DNA from: Streptomyces sp. HD
Lineage (GTDB): Bacteria; Actinomycetota; Actinomycetes; Streptomycetales; Streptomycetaceae
Length of the DNA: 64,000 bases
Direction of reading: 5' to 3'
Assembly (NCBI RefSeq): GCF_028369295.1
Contig: NZ_JAQMYP010000021.1
Span: 96,902 to 160,901 of the forward strand
A model generated the notes under the pieces. That model had not been told where the DNA came from, did no database searches, and saw nothing but the letters and a program-made list of their open reading frames with translations. Of the stretch, positions 25,053 through 32,841 are shown one piece after another. The position numbers were made by a program, and so were the translations under genes. The number at the start of each line of letters is the position of its first letter. Within the stretch, counting starts at the first letter, position 1.

Positions 25053-25727
25053 ATGAGCTCCACGACGAAGATCGAACCCCTGGGCGCGGTCCGCGAGCGC
25101 GTCCTGGCCCAGCTGCGGCAGGAGATCATCGCGGGCGGCCTCCGCCCCGGCGACCGGCTCGTCGAGCGCGAGCTGGCCGACCGCTTCGGCGTCTCCCGCG
25201 TGCCGGTCCGAGAGGCGATCCGCGCGCTGGTCGCCGAGGGCTTCGTCCACTTCGAGACACCGCGCCGTATCGTCGTACGGCGACTGACTCCGACCGATGT
25301 CAAGGAGCTCTTCGAGCTGCGCGAGGCGCTGGAGGTGTACGCGGCGGGGCTGGCGGCGTCCCGTGCGACGCCGGACGACCTGGCCGAGGTCGAACGGCTC
25401 CTCGACCAGGCGGCCACCGCCACCGAGGCGGGGGACGCGGAAACGATCACGGACGTCAACAGCCGGCTGCACGACCGGATCGTGGCCATGGCGGGCAACA
25501 GCCTGCTGATCGAGGCCCTGGAACCCGTCGCGGGCCGACTGCGCTGGATGACCCGGCGCAACGAGGAATGGCCCCAACTCCTCGTCGAACACCGGGAGTT
25601 GTACGAGGCGATCGCCTCCGGCGACCCGGCCCGGGCCCGTGCGCACGCCCTCGCCCACGTGCGCACCAACTACCGGTCGACGGTACGGCAGCTCTTCGGG
25701 GAGGCGGCGGCCGAGGAAATCCCGTAG
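25053..25727 (+). CDS. GntR family regulator, FCD (FadR/VanR) type
   Basis: A 224-aa protein. The N-terminal winged helix shows ELADRFGVSRVPVREAIRAL (20 residues of the recognition region). The C-terminal FCD domain has helices with FELREALEVYAAG, NSRLHDRI and EHRELYEAIASGD, including the His residues that bind a metal and ligand in this family. It is divergent from the racemase/permease operon and probably represses it until its substrate or product binds. Confidence 0.92.
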   Translation: MSSTTKIEPLGAVRERVLAQLRQEIIAGGLRPGDRLVERELADRFGVSRVPVREAIRALVAEGFVHFETPRRIVVRRLTPTDVKELFELREALEVYAAGLAASRATPDDLAEVERLLDQAATATEAGDAETITDVNSRLHDRIVAMAGNSLLIEALEPVAGRLRWMTRRNEEWPQLLVEHRELYEAIASGDPARARAHALAHVRTNYRSTVRQLFGEAAAEEIP

Positions 25728-25804
25728 CCAAGGGGCCTTCTCGAAGCACCTCCTCAGACCACCTACTCAGAGCACCCCCACGAAGCCTCATCTCAGGGAT
25801 CTCT

Positions 25805-26158
25805 TCAAAGCTCCTCACGCGACTCCGCGCCCCGCGGCATCACGCTCCGCCACGGAATGACCGCGAGCGCCGCCGCCAGGGTGACCGCTCCCACCGTCAC
25901 CGCCGTCGCCGTGAGGCCGTCGACGAACGCCTGCCGGGCGGCCGGGGTCGGCGGCAGTACGGCGGTCGGCGCGGCCGCCGACGCCACGGGCCGGCGGTCG
26001 GTGACCACCGTGCTGAGGACCGAGCCCTGGACGGCGACGCCGAGTGCGGCTCCGACCTGGCGGGTGGCGTCGTTCACCGCCGATCCCAGTCCGGCCCGGC
26101 ACAGCGGGACCGCGCCCATGACGGACTCCGTGCCTGCGGCGGCGACCAGTCCGGCACC
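25805..26158 (-). pseudogene. C-terminal remnant of an MFS drug exporter
   Basis: In this frame the sequence from about 26158 reads GAGLVAAAGTESVMGAV, then GSAVNDATRQVGAALGVAV and a last pair of hydrophobic helices. This is the end of a 14-TM EmrB/QacA-type exporter. About 350 N-terminal residues are missing and no start fits the family. The upstream neighbour in the same strand is a polyketide synthase N-terminus, joined directly to it in another frame. The exporter probably served a biosynthetic cluster that has been deleted. Confidence 0.75.
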
Positions 26159-26367
26159 TCCCCGACCAGGTGCCGGCCCTCCGACAGCGCCGCCCACAAC
26201 CCGTCGAGCGACCGGATCCCACCGGGCAGCCGGACCCCCACGCCCACCACCGCGACGTCCATGCCGCGGGCCTCCTCGGGCCCGGGCGGGGCCGGAGAGG
26301 CAGGGAGCACGGACTGCTCCGCGGCGGCGTCGGACGTCGGACGGGCGTGGTCGCTGGCCTGAGACAC
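26146..26367 (-). pseudogene. N-terminal remnant of a type I polyketide synthase
   Basis: From the ATG at 26367 the first 74 residues end in the start of a ketosynthase domain: MDVAVVGVGVRLPGG, then LWAALSEGRHLVGEVPDW. Type I PKS genes begin this way. After Trp74 the frame loses homology and ends at 26074, while the overlapping frame picks up an MFS transporter. The two homologies meet within 26146-26158. All catalytic residues are gone. Confidence 0.72.
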
Positions 26368-26454
26368 GCTGCCGACAACTCTGCGGGCCCGCCTGTGGTT
26401 ACTGCCGACGGCGCCATACGAGGACGGCGGCGCCCGCGGGAACGGCGACGGCGG

Positions 26455-27120
26455 TCAGGCCCGTGCGGCGGTGTGCAGCGCGGCGAACACCGCCCGGGCG
26501 CGGCTGCCGTCGGGCAGGCCCCAAGCGCCCTCGACATGTCCCGTCGCCCCCGGCGGCAGCAGCGGAGAGCCGTCCGAAGCGGGGCGCAGAACACGGTTCA
26601 GGCGGAGGGTGAGGCCCTGTGGACCGGTCAGTACGGTGCCCTCCTGGTCGTCGGTGGCCGTGCTGCCGAAGTCCCGGGAGAGGGGGCCGTCACCGGTGTA
26701 GGAACGGACGACCTCCCGGTCGAGTTCGTCGGTGATGCTCTGCGCCTGCGCCTCGACCCGCCCCTCGATCAGGGCCAGCAACTGGGCGACCAGCACCGGG
26801 TCGTGGCACCCGTCGTAGGCCCAGCGCGGCCCCAGCACCCCGTGCTCCATGGTGCCGACGAGGGCATGCTCGGCGCCGTCGAGCGGTGCGCCGCGATAGG
26901 TGAGCGGCACCAGGTAGGCGACGGCGCCGGTTCCGGGGCCATCGGTGGCCACCATGAACTCGATTCCCACCTCGCCCTCCGGGTCGTCCAGCCGGAAGCC
27001 ACCCGCCTTGGTCAACTCCGGCTCGCCCGCGCCCCCTTGGTACCAGGGGCGGGTGGGCATCCAGGACGTGAGCAGTTCCAGCTTGGTGGGCTTGAGGGTG
27101 GTGTGGTGAATGAGAGCCAT
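26455..27120 (-). CDS. Maltokinase N-terminal cap-like domain protein
   Basis: A 221-aa protein resembling the N-terminal cap domain of mycobacterial maltokinase (WMPTRPWYQGG, FRLDDPEGEVGIEFM, YLVPLTYRGAPL, MEHGVLGPRWAYDGCHDP). It has no kinase domain. Stand-alone copies are common in Streptomyces, where maltokinase itself works in the GlgE alpha-glucan pathway; the role of the free cap is unknown. I chose ATG 27120 (MALIHHTTLKP), the usual family start; an in-frame start at 27162 would add 14 residues. Confidence 0.85.
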   Translation of the reverse strand: MALIHHTTLKPTKLELLTSWMPTRPWYQGGAGEPELTKAGGFRLDDPEGEVGIEFMVATDGPGTGAVAYLVPLTYRGAPLDGAEHALVGTMEHGVLGPRWAYDGCHDPVLVAQLLALIEGRVEAQAQSITDELDREVVRSYTGDGPLSRDFGSTATDDQEGTVLTGPQGLTLRLNRVLRPASDGSPLLPPGATGHVEGAWGLPDGSRARAVFAALHTAARA

Positions 27121-27158
27121 CGGGGCACCGTAACGCCCGTACGACCGCCCTCGCCTCT

Positions 27159-27989
27159 TCATTTCAGCCCGGCTGCCTCCGCCGCCGCGCCGAGCACGTC
27201 CCGCAGCATCGCGGGGGTGAGCCGGCCGGTGAAGGTGTTGCGCTGGCTGACATGAAAGCAGCCGAAGAGATCCAGCCTGCCGGGACTGTCGGGGCTGTCG
27301 GGACTGCCGGGGCTATCGGGGCTGTCAGGGCTGTCAGGGCTGTCAGGGCTGTCAGGGCTGTCAGGGCTGTCAGGGCTGTCAGGGCTGTCAGGGCTGTCAG
27401 GGCCATCCTGGCCGTGGGGCCCGTCGAGCGTGACCCGCGCCCCGTGTGCGAACGCCGGTCGTGGCCGGGGGACCCGCCACCCCGCCTCCGCCAGCGCGGG
27501 CAGCGTCGCCTGCCAGCCGAAGGCGCCCAGTGCGACGAGCGCGCGCACCGTCGGCCGCAGCAGCCGCAGCTCCCGCACCAGCCAGGGGCGGCAGGTCTCC
27601 CGCTCCCCCGGGGTGGGCTTGTTGGCGGGCGGCGCGCAGTGGACCGGGGCCGTGACGCGGACGCCGTGTAGTTCCAGACCGTCGCCCACGGCGACCGACG
27701 TGGGCTGTGAGGCGAGGCCCACGTCGTACAGCGCCTGGTACAGCACGTCCCCGGAGCGGTCGCCGGTGAACATCCGGCCGGTGCGGTTGCCCCCGTGCGC
27801 GGCCGGAGCGAGCCCGACGATCAGCAGCCGGGCGTCCGGCGGACCGAAGCCCGGTACCGGCCGGCCCCAGTACGTCTGGTCCGCGAAGGCGGCGCGCCTG
27901 GTGCGGGCCACCTCCTCACGCCAGGCGACCAGCCGCGGGCAGGCCCGGCAGCCCGCGATCCGCCGGTCGAGCTCAGCAAGGGCGTCCAC
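27159..27989 (-). CDS. Uracil-DNA glycosylase, family 5 (UdgB-like)
   Basis: A 276-aa protein. An N-terminal CxxC pair (GCRACPRL) and further Cys fit the Fe-S-containing UDGs. Motif A is GLAPAAHGGNRTGRMF and motif B is HVSQRNTFTG near the C-terminus. These enzymes cut uracil, hypoxanthine and other damaged bases from DNA. Between VTLDGP and LFGCFHVSQ sits an insertion of about 40 residues, mostly DSP triplets, coded by a 9-bp tandem repeat. Family members have a short loop there. The start is GTG at 27989. Confidence 0.9.
   Translation of the reverse strand: MDALAELDRRIAGCRACPRLVAWREEVARTRRAAFADQTYWGRPVPGFGPPDARLLIVGLAPAAHGGNRTGRMFTGDRSGDVLYQALYDVGLASQPTSVAVGDGLELHGVRVTAPVHCAPPANKPTPGERETCRPWLVRELRLLRPTVRALVALGAFGWQATLPALAEAGWRVPRPRPAFAHGARVTLDGPHGQDGPDSPDSPDSPDSPDSPDSPDSPDSPDSPDSPGSPDSPDSPGRLDLFGCFHVSQRNTFTGRLTPAMLRDVLGAAAEAAGLK
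27284..27400. repeat. 9-bp minisatellite inside the UDG gene
   Basis: Thirteen units of 9 bp: nine identical GGCTGTCAG copies (27320-27400), preceded by four diverged copies (27284-27319). On the coding strand each unit gives Asp-Ser-Pro or a variant, so gain or loss keeps frame. Confidence 0.95.
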
Positions 27990-28059
27990 GGCTCCACCGT
28001 AAGGCCGTGGCGGGTTTTTACGGCGGCCAAGGTCTCCCTACGAGGGCTAAGGTCGAGAC

Positions 28060-28593
28060 ATGGCTTCCGAGGATGACGAGGAGACGACCGGCGACGCGCC
28101 CGAGACGGCACGGCCGGAGGCGGCGAAGGCCGAGCAGGCCGTCGACCCGAAGATCGCCGCCGCCGTGGCCGCCGCCGAGGCCGCCGGTGCGCAGAACGGC
28201 GAGTCCGTGCGGATCGACAGCTGGATCTGGGCCGTACGCCTGGTCAAGACCCGCTCCCTGGGCGCCACCGCCTGCAAGGGCGGGCACGTGCGCGTGAACG
28301 GCCAGAACGTGAAGCCCTCCCACACCCTGCGCATCGGCGACGAGGTGCGCCTGCGGCAGGAGAACCGCGAGCGGATCGTCATCGTCAAGCGGCTCATCCG
28401 CAAGCGGGTCGGCGCGCCGGTCGCGGCCCAGTGCTTTGTCGACAACTCGCCCCCTCCCCCGCCGCGCGAGGCCGTCGCCCCGGCCGGCATCCGCGACCGC
28501 GGCACGGGCCGGCCCACCAAGCGGGACCGCCGCGAGCTGGAACGCCTGCGCGGACTCATGAGCGGTGGAGCGGGCCGACCGCACGGACAGTGA
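28060..28593 (+). CDS. S4-domain RNA-binding protein (Hsp15-like)
   Basis: A 177-aa protein. An acidic/Ala-rich N-terminal 45 residues precede an S4 domain (RIDSWIWAVRLVKTRSLGAT, then GGHVRVNGQNVKPSHTLRIG). The arrangement matches heat-shock protein 15, which binds stalled 50S-nascent chain complexes. The C-terminus is basic and Pro-rich. It is close to, but divergent from, the UDG gene and converges with the DoxX gene (11-bp gap). Confidence 0.9.
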   Translation: MASEDDEETTGDAPETARPEAAKAEQAVDPKIAAAVAAAEAAGAQNGESVRIDSWIWAVRLVKTRSLGATACKGGHVRVNGQNVKPSHTLRIGDEVRLRQENRERIVIVKRLIRKRVGAPVAAQCFVDNSPPPPPREAVAPAGIRDRGTGRPTKRDRRELERLRGLMSGGAGRPHGQ

Positions 28594-28604
28594 CATACGG
28601 CGGG

Positions 28605-29054
28605 TCACGCGCGCCGCCGTACCAGTCGCAGCAGATCCGCGTTGGAGCTCCGCCGCGCCCAGGCGATCAGGGCGAGCGGCACGATCAGGATGAGCGGTGT
28701 CGCCGCGTTCTCGCCGTCGAACGCGGTGATCGTGACGACGAACGCCCCCACCATCAGCGCGCTCAACGCCGTCGCCGCCACCGACTGCAGCACCGGGATC
28801 AACAACGCGATCGCACCGGCCAGTTCGAGTGCCCCGATGGTGTACATCCCCGCGCTGCCCCAGCCGAGCTGGTCGAAGCCCTCGGCCGCCGACGGGTGCG
28901 CGATCAGCTTGGGCAGTGCGCTCGCGATCGCGTAGAAGAGAGCGAGCAGAATCTGCAGTCCGCGCAGGGCGATACGGGCCCGGCGACCACGCGGGGTCGC
29001 GGACTCGGCGATGACGGTGCGGGAGGCAGAGGCGGGGGCGGTGGTCTCGGACAT
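28605..29054 (-). CDS. DoxX-like small membrane protein
   Basis: A 149-aa protein with four hydrophobic helices after a short polar N-terminus. It shows LALFYAIASALPKLIAHPSA and LELAGAIALLIP, as in the DoxX/DoxX-like family. These are small integral membrane proteins of diffuse function (some couple to quinone redox or stress). ATG at 29054 follows AGGAGACCCCC in the coding strand, a reasonable site. Confidence 0.85.
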   Translation of the reverse strand: MSETTAPASASRTVIAESATPRGRRARIALRGLQILLALFYAIASALPKLIAHPSAAEGFDQLGWGSAGMYTIGALELAGAIALLIPVLQSVAATALSALMVGAFVVTITAFDGENAATPLILIVPLALIAWARRSSNADLLRLVRRRA

Positions 29055-29155
29055 GGGGGTCTCCTGTGTTCAGCGGTCCGTGGTGCTGTCAGGGAGGTAG
29101 ACCGACGCCCGCTGCCGAACTCATCGCCGTACGAGCGAAATTACCGACGGAAATC

Positions 29156-30067
29156 TCACCCGGTCCCGTCGAACGGCAGCCACCCGTGCCCGATGTACCA
29201 GTGGCCGCCCGCCCGTAGATGGTCCCCGACGGCCCGCTCGACCGCCGTGCGCCGCGGCAGGCTCTCGATCGGCAACTCCGGGTCACCGAAGACGAATTGG
29301 ACCGGCTCGGTGTCGGCCGGCTCCCGGTCCTCGCGGGCGATGCGGAAACGCCCCTGGAACCGGACGATGTTGGAGTCCCCGGGAAGGTACTTCGCGAGCT
29401 GCCCGTCCAGCAGCCAGGAGTGGCAGGTCACCACCCGGTACCGCTCCTCGGGGAAGTGCCGCGCGAAGAACTCCCGGGCCAGCGCCAGGGACCGGTCGAC
29501 GGCGGCCGGGGACAGCGGCCCGTGGAAGTCGGGGACGTGCAGATTGAGGCAGGGCGAGGCCGGACCCACGTCGGCTCCGGCCGCCGCGAGCCTGGTCCCC
29601 GTCCGCTGTCCGAGCCGCGCCCGCTCGAACTGGAGCCGGCCCAGCTGGTACAGCTCGCCGCGGAAGTGGTGGACGAGCCACCAGGGAGCCTGCACTCCCG
29701 CCCGGCCGTACCGTCTGCGGAACACGGCCATGTTCCGCCCGAGGTCGGCGAGGGTGCGCCGGGAGACGTCGGCCGGGACGCCCCGCTCACGGTGGTACGC
29801 GCGCGTGGACGGCAGCGCCGCGACGAACACGTACACCGGGAAGCAGCGCTGCAGGGCGCCCGCGGCCCAGTCGAGGTCGGGCAGGTCGACCGGGCCGCCG
29901 ACCTGCCCCATCCCCCGGACGAGCTCGTCGACGGACCGCTCAAGGAACCCGCGCAGCTCCGGGTCGTCCGTCACCCGCCGGCCCATCCGAACGAGGTCGT
30001 TGATGTCCTCGTGGGGTACCTGGAGGTCGAGGAGCACTTCGGCGAGGTCATCGGTGTCCGGCAGCAC
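29156..30067 (-). CDS. GNAT-like acyltransferase domain protein
   Basis: A 303-aa protein. The N-terminal half is helical (VDELVRGMGQVGG) and the C-terminal half is GNAT-like with NLHVPDFHGPLSP, FFARHFPEERY, CHSWLLDGQL and NIVRFQGRF. It matches the actinobacterial two-domain family (NAT_N plus GNAT_C) annotated as acyltransferase-domain proteins. No substrate is known. Divergent from the small membrane gene at 30123. Confidence 0.82.
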   Translation of the reverse strand: MLPDTDDLAEVLLDLQVPHEDINDLVRMGRRVTDDPELRGFLERSVDELVRGMGQVGGPVDLPDLDWAAGALQRCFPVYVFVAALPSTRAYHRERGVPADVSRRTLADLGRNMAVFRRRYGRAGVQAPWWLVHHFRGELYQLGRLQFERARLGQRTGTRLAAAGADVGPASPCLNLHVPDFHGPLSPAAVDRSLALAREFFARHFPEERYRVVTCHSWLLDGQLAKYLPGDSNIVRFQGRFRIAREDREPADTEPVQFVFGDPELPIESLPRRTAVERAVGDHLRAGGHWYIGHGWLPFDGTG

Positions 30068-30122
30068 GAGGCCCCCTGCGAGGAGTACGAGGAGTACGTT
30101 TCAAAGAGGAGTGATGGTTCCG

Positions 30123-30419
30123 ATGCGTACGGGCAGTGAGCCGGTGACGGCACGCAGTGCACTGCGGGCCCGCTTCTGGCTGTGCGTGTGGGGCCTGGTC
30201 TGGGCGATCTTCGGCACCGTCGCGTTCACGCTCGCGGGCCGTCCCGGCTGGGCGGCGGCCTGCGCGGTGCTGTGGCTGGTGATCACGGTCGACATGGCGA
30301 TGGTCCTCAGACACATCCGCCAGGGCCCGCACTACCAGCCGGGCCGAGACATACCGCCGTACCGTCCGCCCGAGGACCGCCCCTACCGGCCGCCACCACC
30401 GCGCGACCCGCACCCCTAG
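30123..30419 (+). CDS. DUF6343 small membrane protein
   Basis: A 98-aa protein. Starting MRTGSEPVTARSALRAR, it has two transmembrane helices (about 16-37 and 42-62) and a Pro/Arg/Tyr-rich tail (HIRQGPHYQPGRD, then PPYRPP repeats). The family is conserved in Streptomyces with no known role. I chose ATG 30123, which has GAGGAG 11 bases upstream. An ATG at 30114 would leave only 2 bases between. Confidence 0.85.
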   Translation: MRTGSEPVTARSALRARFWLCVWGLVWAIFGTVAFTLAGRPGWAAACAVLWLVITVDMAMVLRHIRQGPHYQPGRDIPPYRPPEDRPYRPPPPRDPHP

Positions 30420-30512
30420 GGCGCTTCTGATGGATCTCCGCGGCGTCGCGACGCCGGGCACTCCCTCTCGCCGCACCGGAGAGCCGTCACCCCCGGTCCT
30501 CCTCGTGGCCGC

Positions 30513-30893
30513 TCACGCGTCGAACCGTGCCGCCTTGAGATACTGCGGGTTCGGATCGAGCGCGGCGGCCAGCCGGAAGTGCCGCTTGGCCTGGTCGGGT
30601 CTGCCCTGACGCTCGTAGGTCCGGGCGAGCGCGAAGTGCGCGAAGGCGTTGTCCGGCTCGCGCTCCAGCACGATGGTGAACTCCAGCTCGGCGGGCCGCA
30701 GTTGAGCGGCGGCGAAGAAGGCACGCGCGCGCAGCAGTCGGGCGGCGGTGTTCTCCGGGTGCATGGCGATGACCCCGTCGAGCAGCTTCACCGCGCCCCG
30801 CGGGTCCCGCGCGTCGAGCAGTTGCTCGGCGGCACGGAAGTCGATGACATGCGTCTCCGGAGTACGTCCGGTCGAACCGCTGGTCTCGGGCAC
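30513..30893 (-). CDS. Tetratricopeptide repeat protein
   Basis: A 126-aa protein with three helical TPR units (LDARDPRGAVKLLDGVIAMH, ARAFFAAAQLRPAELEFTIV and FALARTYERQGRPDQAKRHF). It has no other domain, so it is probably an adaptor. GTG 30893 has GGAAGGA seven bases upstream. It follows coaE by 50 bp on the same strand's downstream side, so the two may be co-transcribed. Confidence 0.87.
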   Translation of the reverse strand: MPETSGSTGRTPETHVIDFRAAEQLLDARDPRGAVKLLDGVIAMHPENTAARLLRARAFFAAAQLRPAELEFTIVLEREPDNAFAHFALARTYERQGRPDQAKRHFRLAAALDPNPQYLKAARFDA

Positions 30894-30943
30894 GGCAGAG
30901 TCCTTCCCTCGCTGGCCGAGTTCAACGCGCGACCCGCGCGCCG

Positions 30944-31609
30944 CTATTCCTGGGGCGCCCGGGGCGCCCGGGACTGTGGGCTCCCCTGCACCCCGTCGGC
31001 CCGGCCCTCCTCCGTGTGCGCTCTGCGTACGAGCTCGTCCCACACGTCCTTCACGCGCCGCTGAAGCACGTCCAGCGGTACGTCGTTGTCGATCACGATG
31101 TCCGCGATCTCCCGGCGCTTCTCACGCGTCGCCTGCGCGGCCATCCGCGCGCGAGCGTCCTCCTCGGTCATGCCGCGCAGCCGCACGAGCCGGTCCAGCT
31201 GGGTCTCGTCGTCGGCGTCGACGACGACCACGACGTCGTACAGCGGCGCGAGCCCGTTCTCCGTGAGCAGCGGGACGTCGTGCACGACGACGGCGTCCCC
31301 GGCGGCGGCCTCCTCCAGCTCACGGGAGCGGGCCCCGACGAGCGGGTGCACGATCGAGTTGAGTACGGCGAGCCGGTCCGGGTCGGCGAAGACGATCGAG
31401 CCCAGCTTGGGCCGGTCCAGGCTGCCGTCCCCGGCGAGTACCTCCTCGCCGAACGCCTCCACGACGGCGGCGAGACCAGGCGTACCGGGCGCGACGACCT
31501 CCCGCGCGATCCGGTCCGCGTCGATCAGCACGGCTCCGCACTCGACGAGCAGCCGTGACACCTCGCTCTTGCCGGCACCGATGCCGCCGGTCAGGCCCAC
31601 CTTCAACAT
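30944..31609 (-). CDS. coaE: Dephospho-CoA kinase
   Basis: A 221-aa protein that phosphorylates dephospho-CoA in the last step of coenzyme A synthesis. P-loop GLTGGIGAGKSEVS (residues 5-18), DADRIAREVVAPG, and VVVHDVPLLTENGL are family hallmarks. The lid motif lies in RLRGMTEEDARARM. The C-terminal 25 residues (after RRAHTEEG) are an unconserved tail. I chose ATG 31609 (MLKVGLTGG). It sits between PAC2 and TPR genes on the minus strand. Confidence 0.95.
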   Translation of the reverse strand: MLKVGLTGGIGAGKSEVSRLLVECGAVLIDADRIAREVVAPGTPGLAAVVEAFGEEVLAGDGSLDRPKLGSIVFADPDRLAVLNSIVHPLVGARSRELEEAAAGDAVVVHDVPLLTENGLAPLYDVVVVVDADDETQLDRLVRLRGMTEEDARARMAAQATREKRREIADIVIDNDVPLDVLQRRVKDVWDELVRRAHTEEGRADGVQGSPQSRAPRAPQE

Positions 31610-31665
31610 GTGCCGCAGCTTAGGCCCTGCCACTGACATCACCACCCGGCAGGCCGGTTCGGCCC

Positions 31666-32604
31666 TCAGTTGTCGCCTTCCCGCTCCGCCAGGAACCGCT
31701 CGAACTCGCGGCCGATCTCGTCCGCCGACGGGATGTCCACCGGCTCGGCGAGCATGTTGCCCCGGGACTCGGCGCCGGCGACGGCGTCGTACTGGTGCTC
31801 CAGGCCCTCGACGAGGTTGGTGAGCTCGTCGTCGCCCTCGCGGATCTGGCGGTCGATCTCGTTCTGCGTGCGGTGCGCCTCCGTGCGCAGGGAGTGCGCG
31901 ACGGCCGGCAGGACGAGCCCGGTGGCCGCGGTGACGGCCTCCAGGACGGTCAGCGCCGCGTCCGGGTACGGGGAGCGCGCGATGTAGTGCGGAACGTGCG
32001 CGGCGACGCCCAGCACATCGTGTCCGGCCTCCATCAGCCGGTACTCGATGAGGGACTCGGCGCTGCCGGGCACCTGCGCCTCGTCGAAGGGGCTGCTGTG
32101 GCCCGGGACGAGCTCGGTGCGGTTGCCGTGCGGGGTGAGGCCGACCGGGCGGGTGTGCGGGACGCCCATGGGAATGCCGTGGAAGTTCACGGACAGGCGG
32201 ACCCCGAGCCGCTCCACGATCTCCTTGACGGCCGCGGCGAAGCGCTCCCACTCCACGTCCGGCTCGGGCCCGGACAGCAGCAGGAAGGGCGCCCCGGTGG
32301 CGTCCTGCACGAGCCGCACCTCGATGGCGGGGTCCTCGTAGCCGGCCCAGCGGTCGCGCTGGAACGTCAGCAGCGGGCGACGGGCGCGGTAGTCCACCAG
32401 CCGGTCGTGGTCGAAGCGGGCGACGACCTGGTGGGGCAGCGAGTCGAGGATCCGGTCGACGATCTGGTCGCCGGTCTCGCCCGCGTCGATGTATCCGTCG
32501 AAGTGGTAGAGCATGACAAGACCGGCCGACTCCTGGGCCAGCGCCATGTCGACGACAGCCAGCCCCTTCGGCTCCCACGCGTACAAACCCTGCGGATCAA
32601 GCAC
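31666..32604 (-). CDS. PAC2 family protein
   Basis: A 312-aa member of the PAC2 (proteasome assembly chaperone 2) family. It shows MLYHFDGYIDAGETGDQIVD, PLLTFQRDRW and HGIPMGVPHTRP. Actinobacterial members are of unknown role; a link to Streptomyces proteasome assembly is only implied by name. GTG start at 32604. Its C-terminus is acidic and ends FERFLAEREGDN. Confidence 0.9.
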   Translation of the reverse strand: MLDPQGLYAWEPKGLAVVDMALAQESAGLVMLYHFDGYIDAGETGDQIVDRILDSLPHQVVARFDHDRLVDYRARRPLLTFQRDRWAGYEDPAIEVRLVQDATGAPFLLLSGPEPDVEWERFAAAVKEIVERLGVRLSVNFHGIPMGVPHTRPVGLTPHGNRTELVPGHSSPFDEAQVPGSAESLIEYRLMEAGHDVLGVAAHVPHYIARSPYPDAALTVLEAVTAATGLVLPAVAHSLRTEAHRTQNEIDRQIREGDDELTNLVEGLEHQYDAVAGAESRGNMLAEPVDIPSADEIGREFERFLAEREGDN

Positions 32605-32780
32605 AGTGACCGCTCCTCCTCGTGTCCGTACATCACAACGCCCTTACCGGCGTGGGCATTCCCGGAGGAGGAGGCCAAGATCATATGAACGGCACGGACA
32701 ACGCCGCCCGTCTTCAGGGGCGCGGGGAACTGCGCGACAGGCCCCCACCGGGCCGCAGCCAGATCTCAACCCACAAAACA

Positions 32781-32816
32781 CTGAGGGACCGCACCTCGAA
32801 AGGTACGGCCCCTCAG
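32781..32816 (-). terminator. Terminator after rpsA
   Basis: CTGAGGG, CCG and ACCT on the left pair with AGGT, CGG and CCCTCAG on the right around a CGAA loop (32797-32800), with two single-base mismatches. It starts about 26 bases after the rpsA stop. Confidence 0.85.
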
Positions 32817-32841
32817 ATCAGAACCTACGGCTCAGTGAGCG

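Noticed and set aside
26074..26145. Continuation of the PKS fragment frame past Trp74
   Set aside because: Residues after the junction have no ketosynthase similarity; they are the MFS sequence read out of frame.
27284..27400. CRISPR-like array
   Set aside because: Units are 9 bp with no spacers; it is an in-frame minisatellite.
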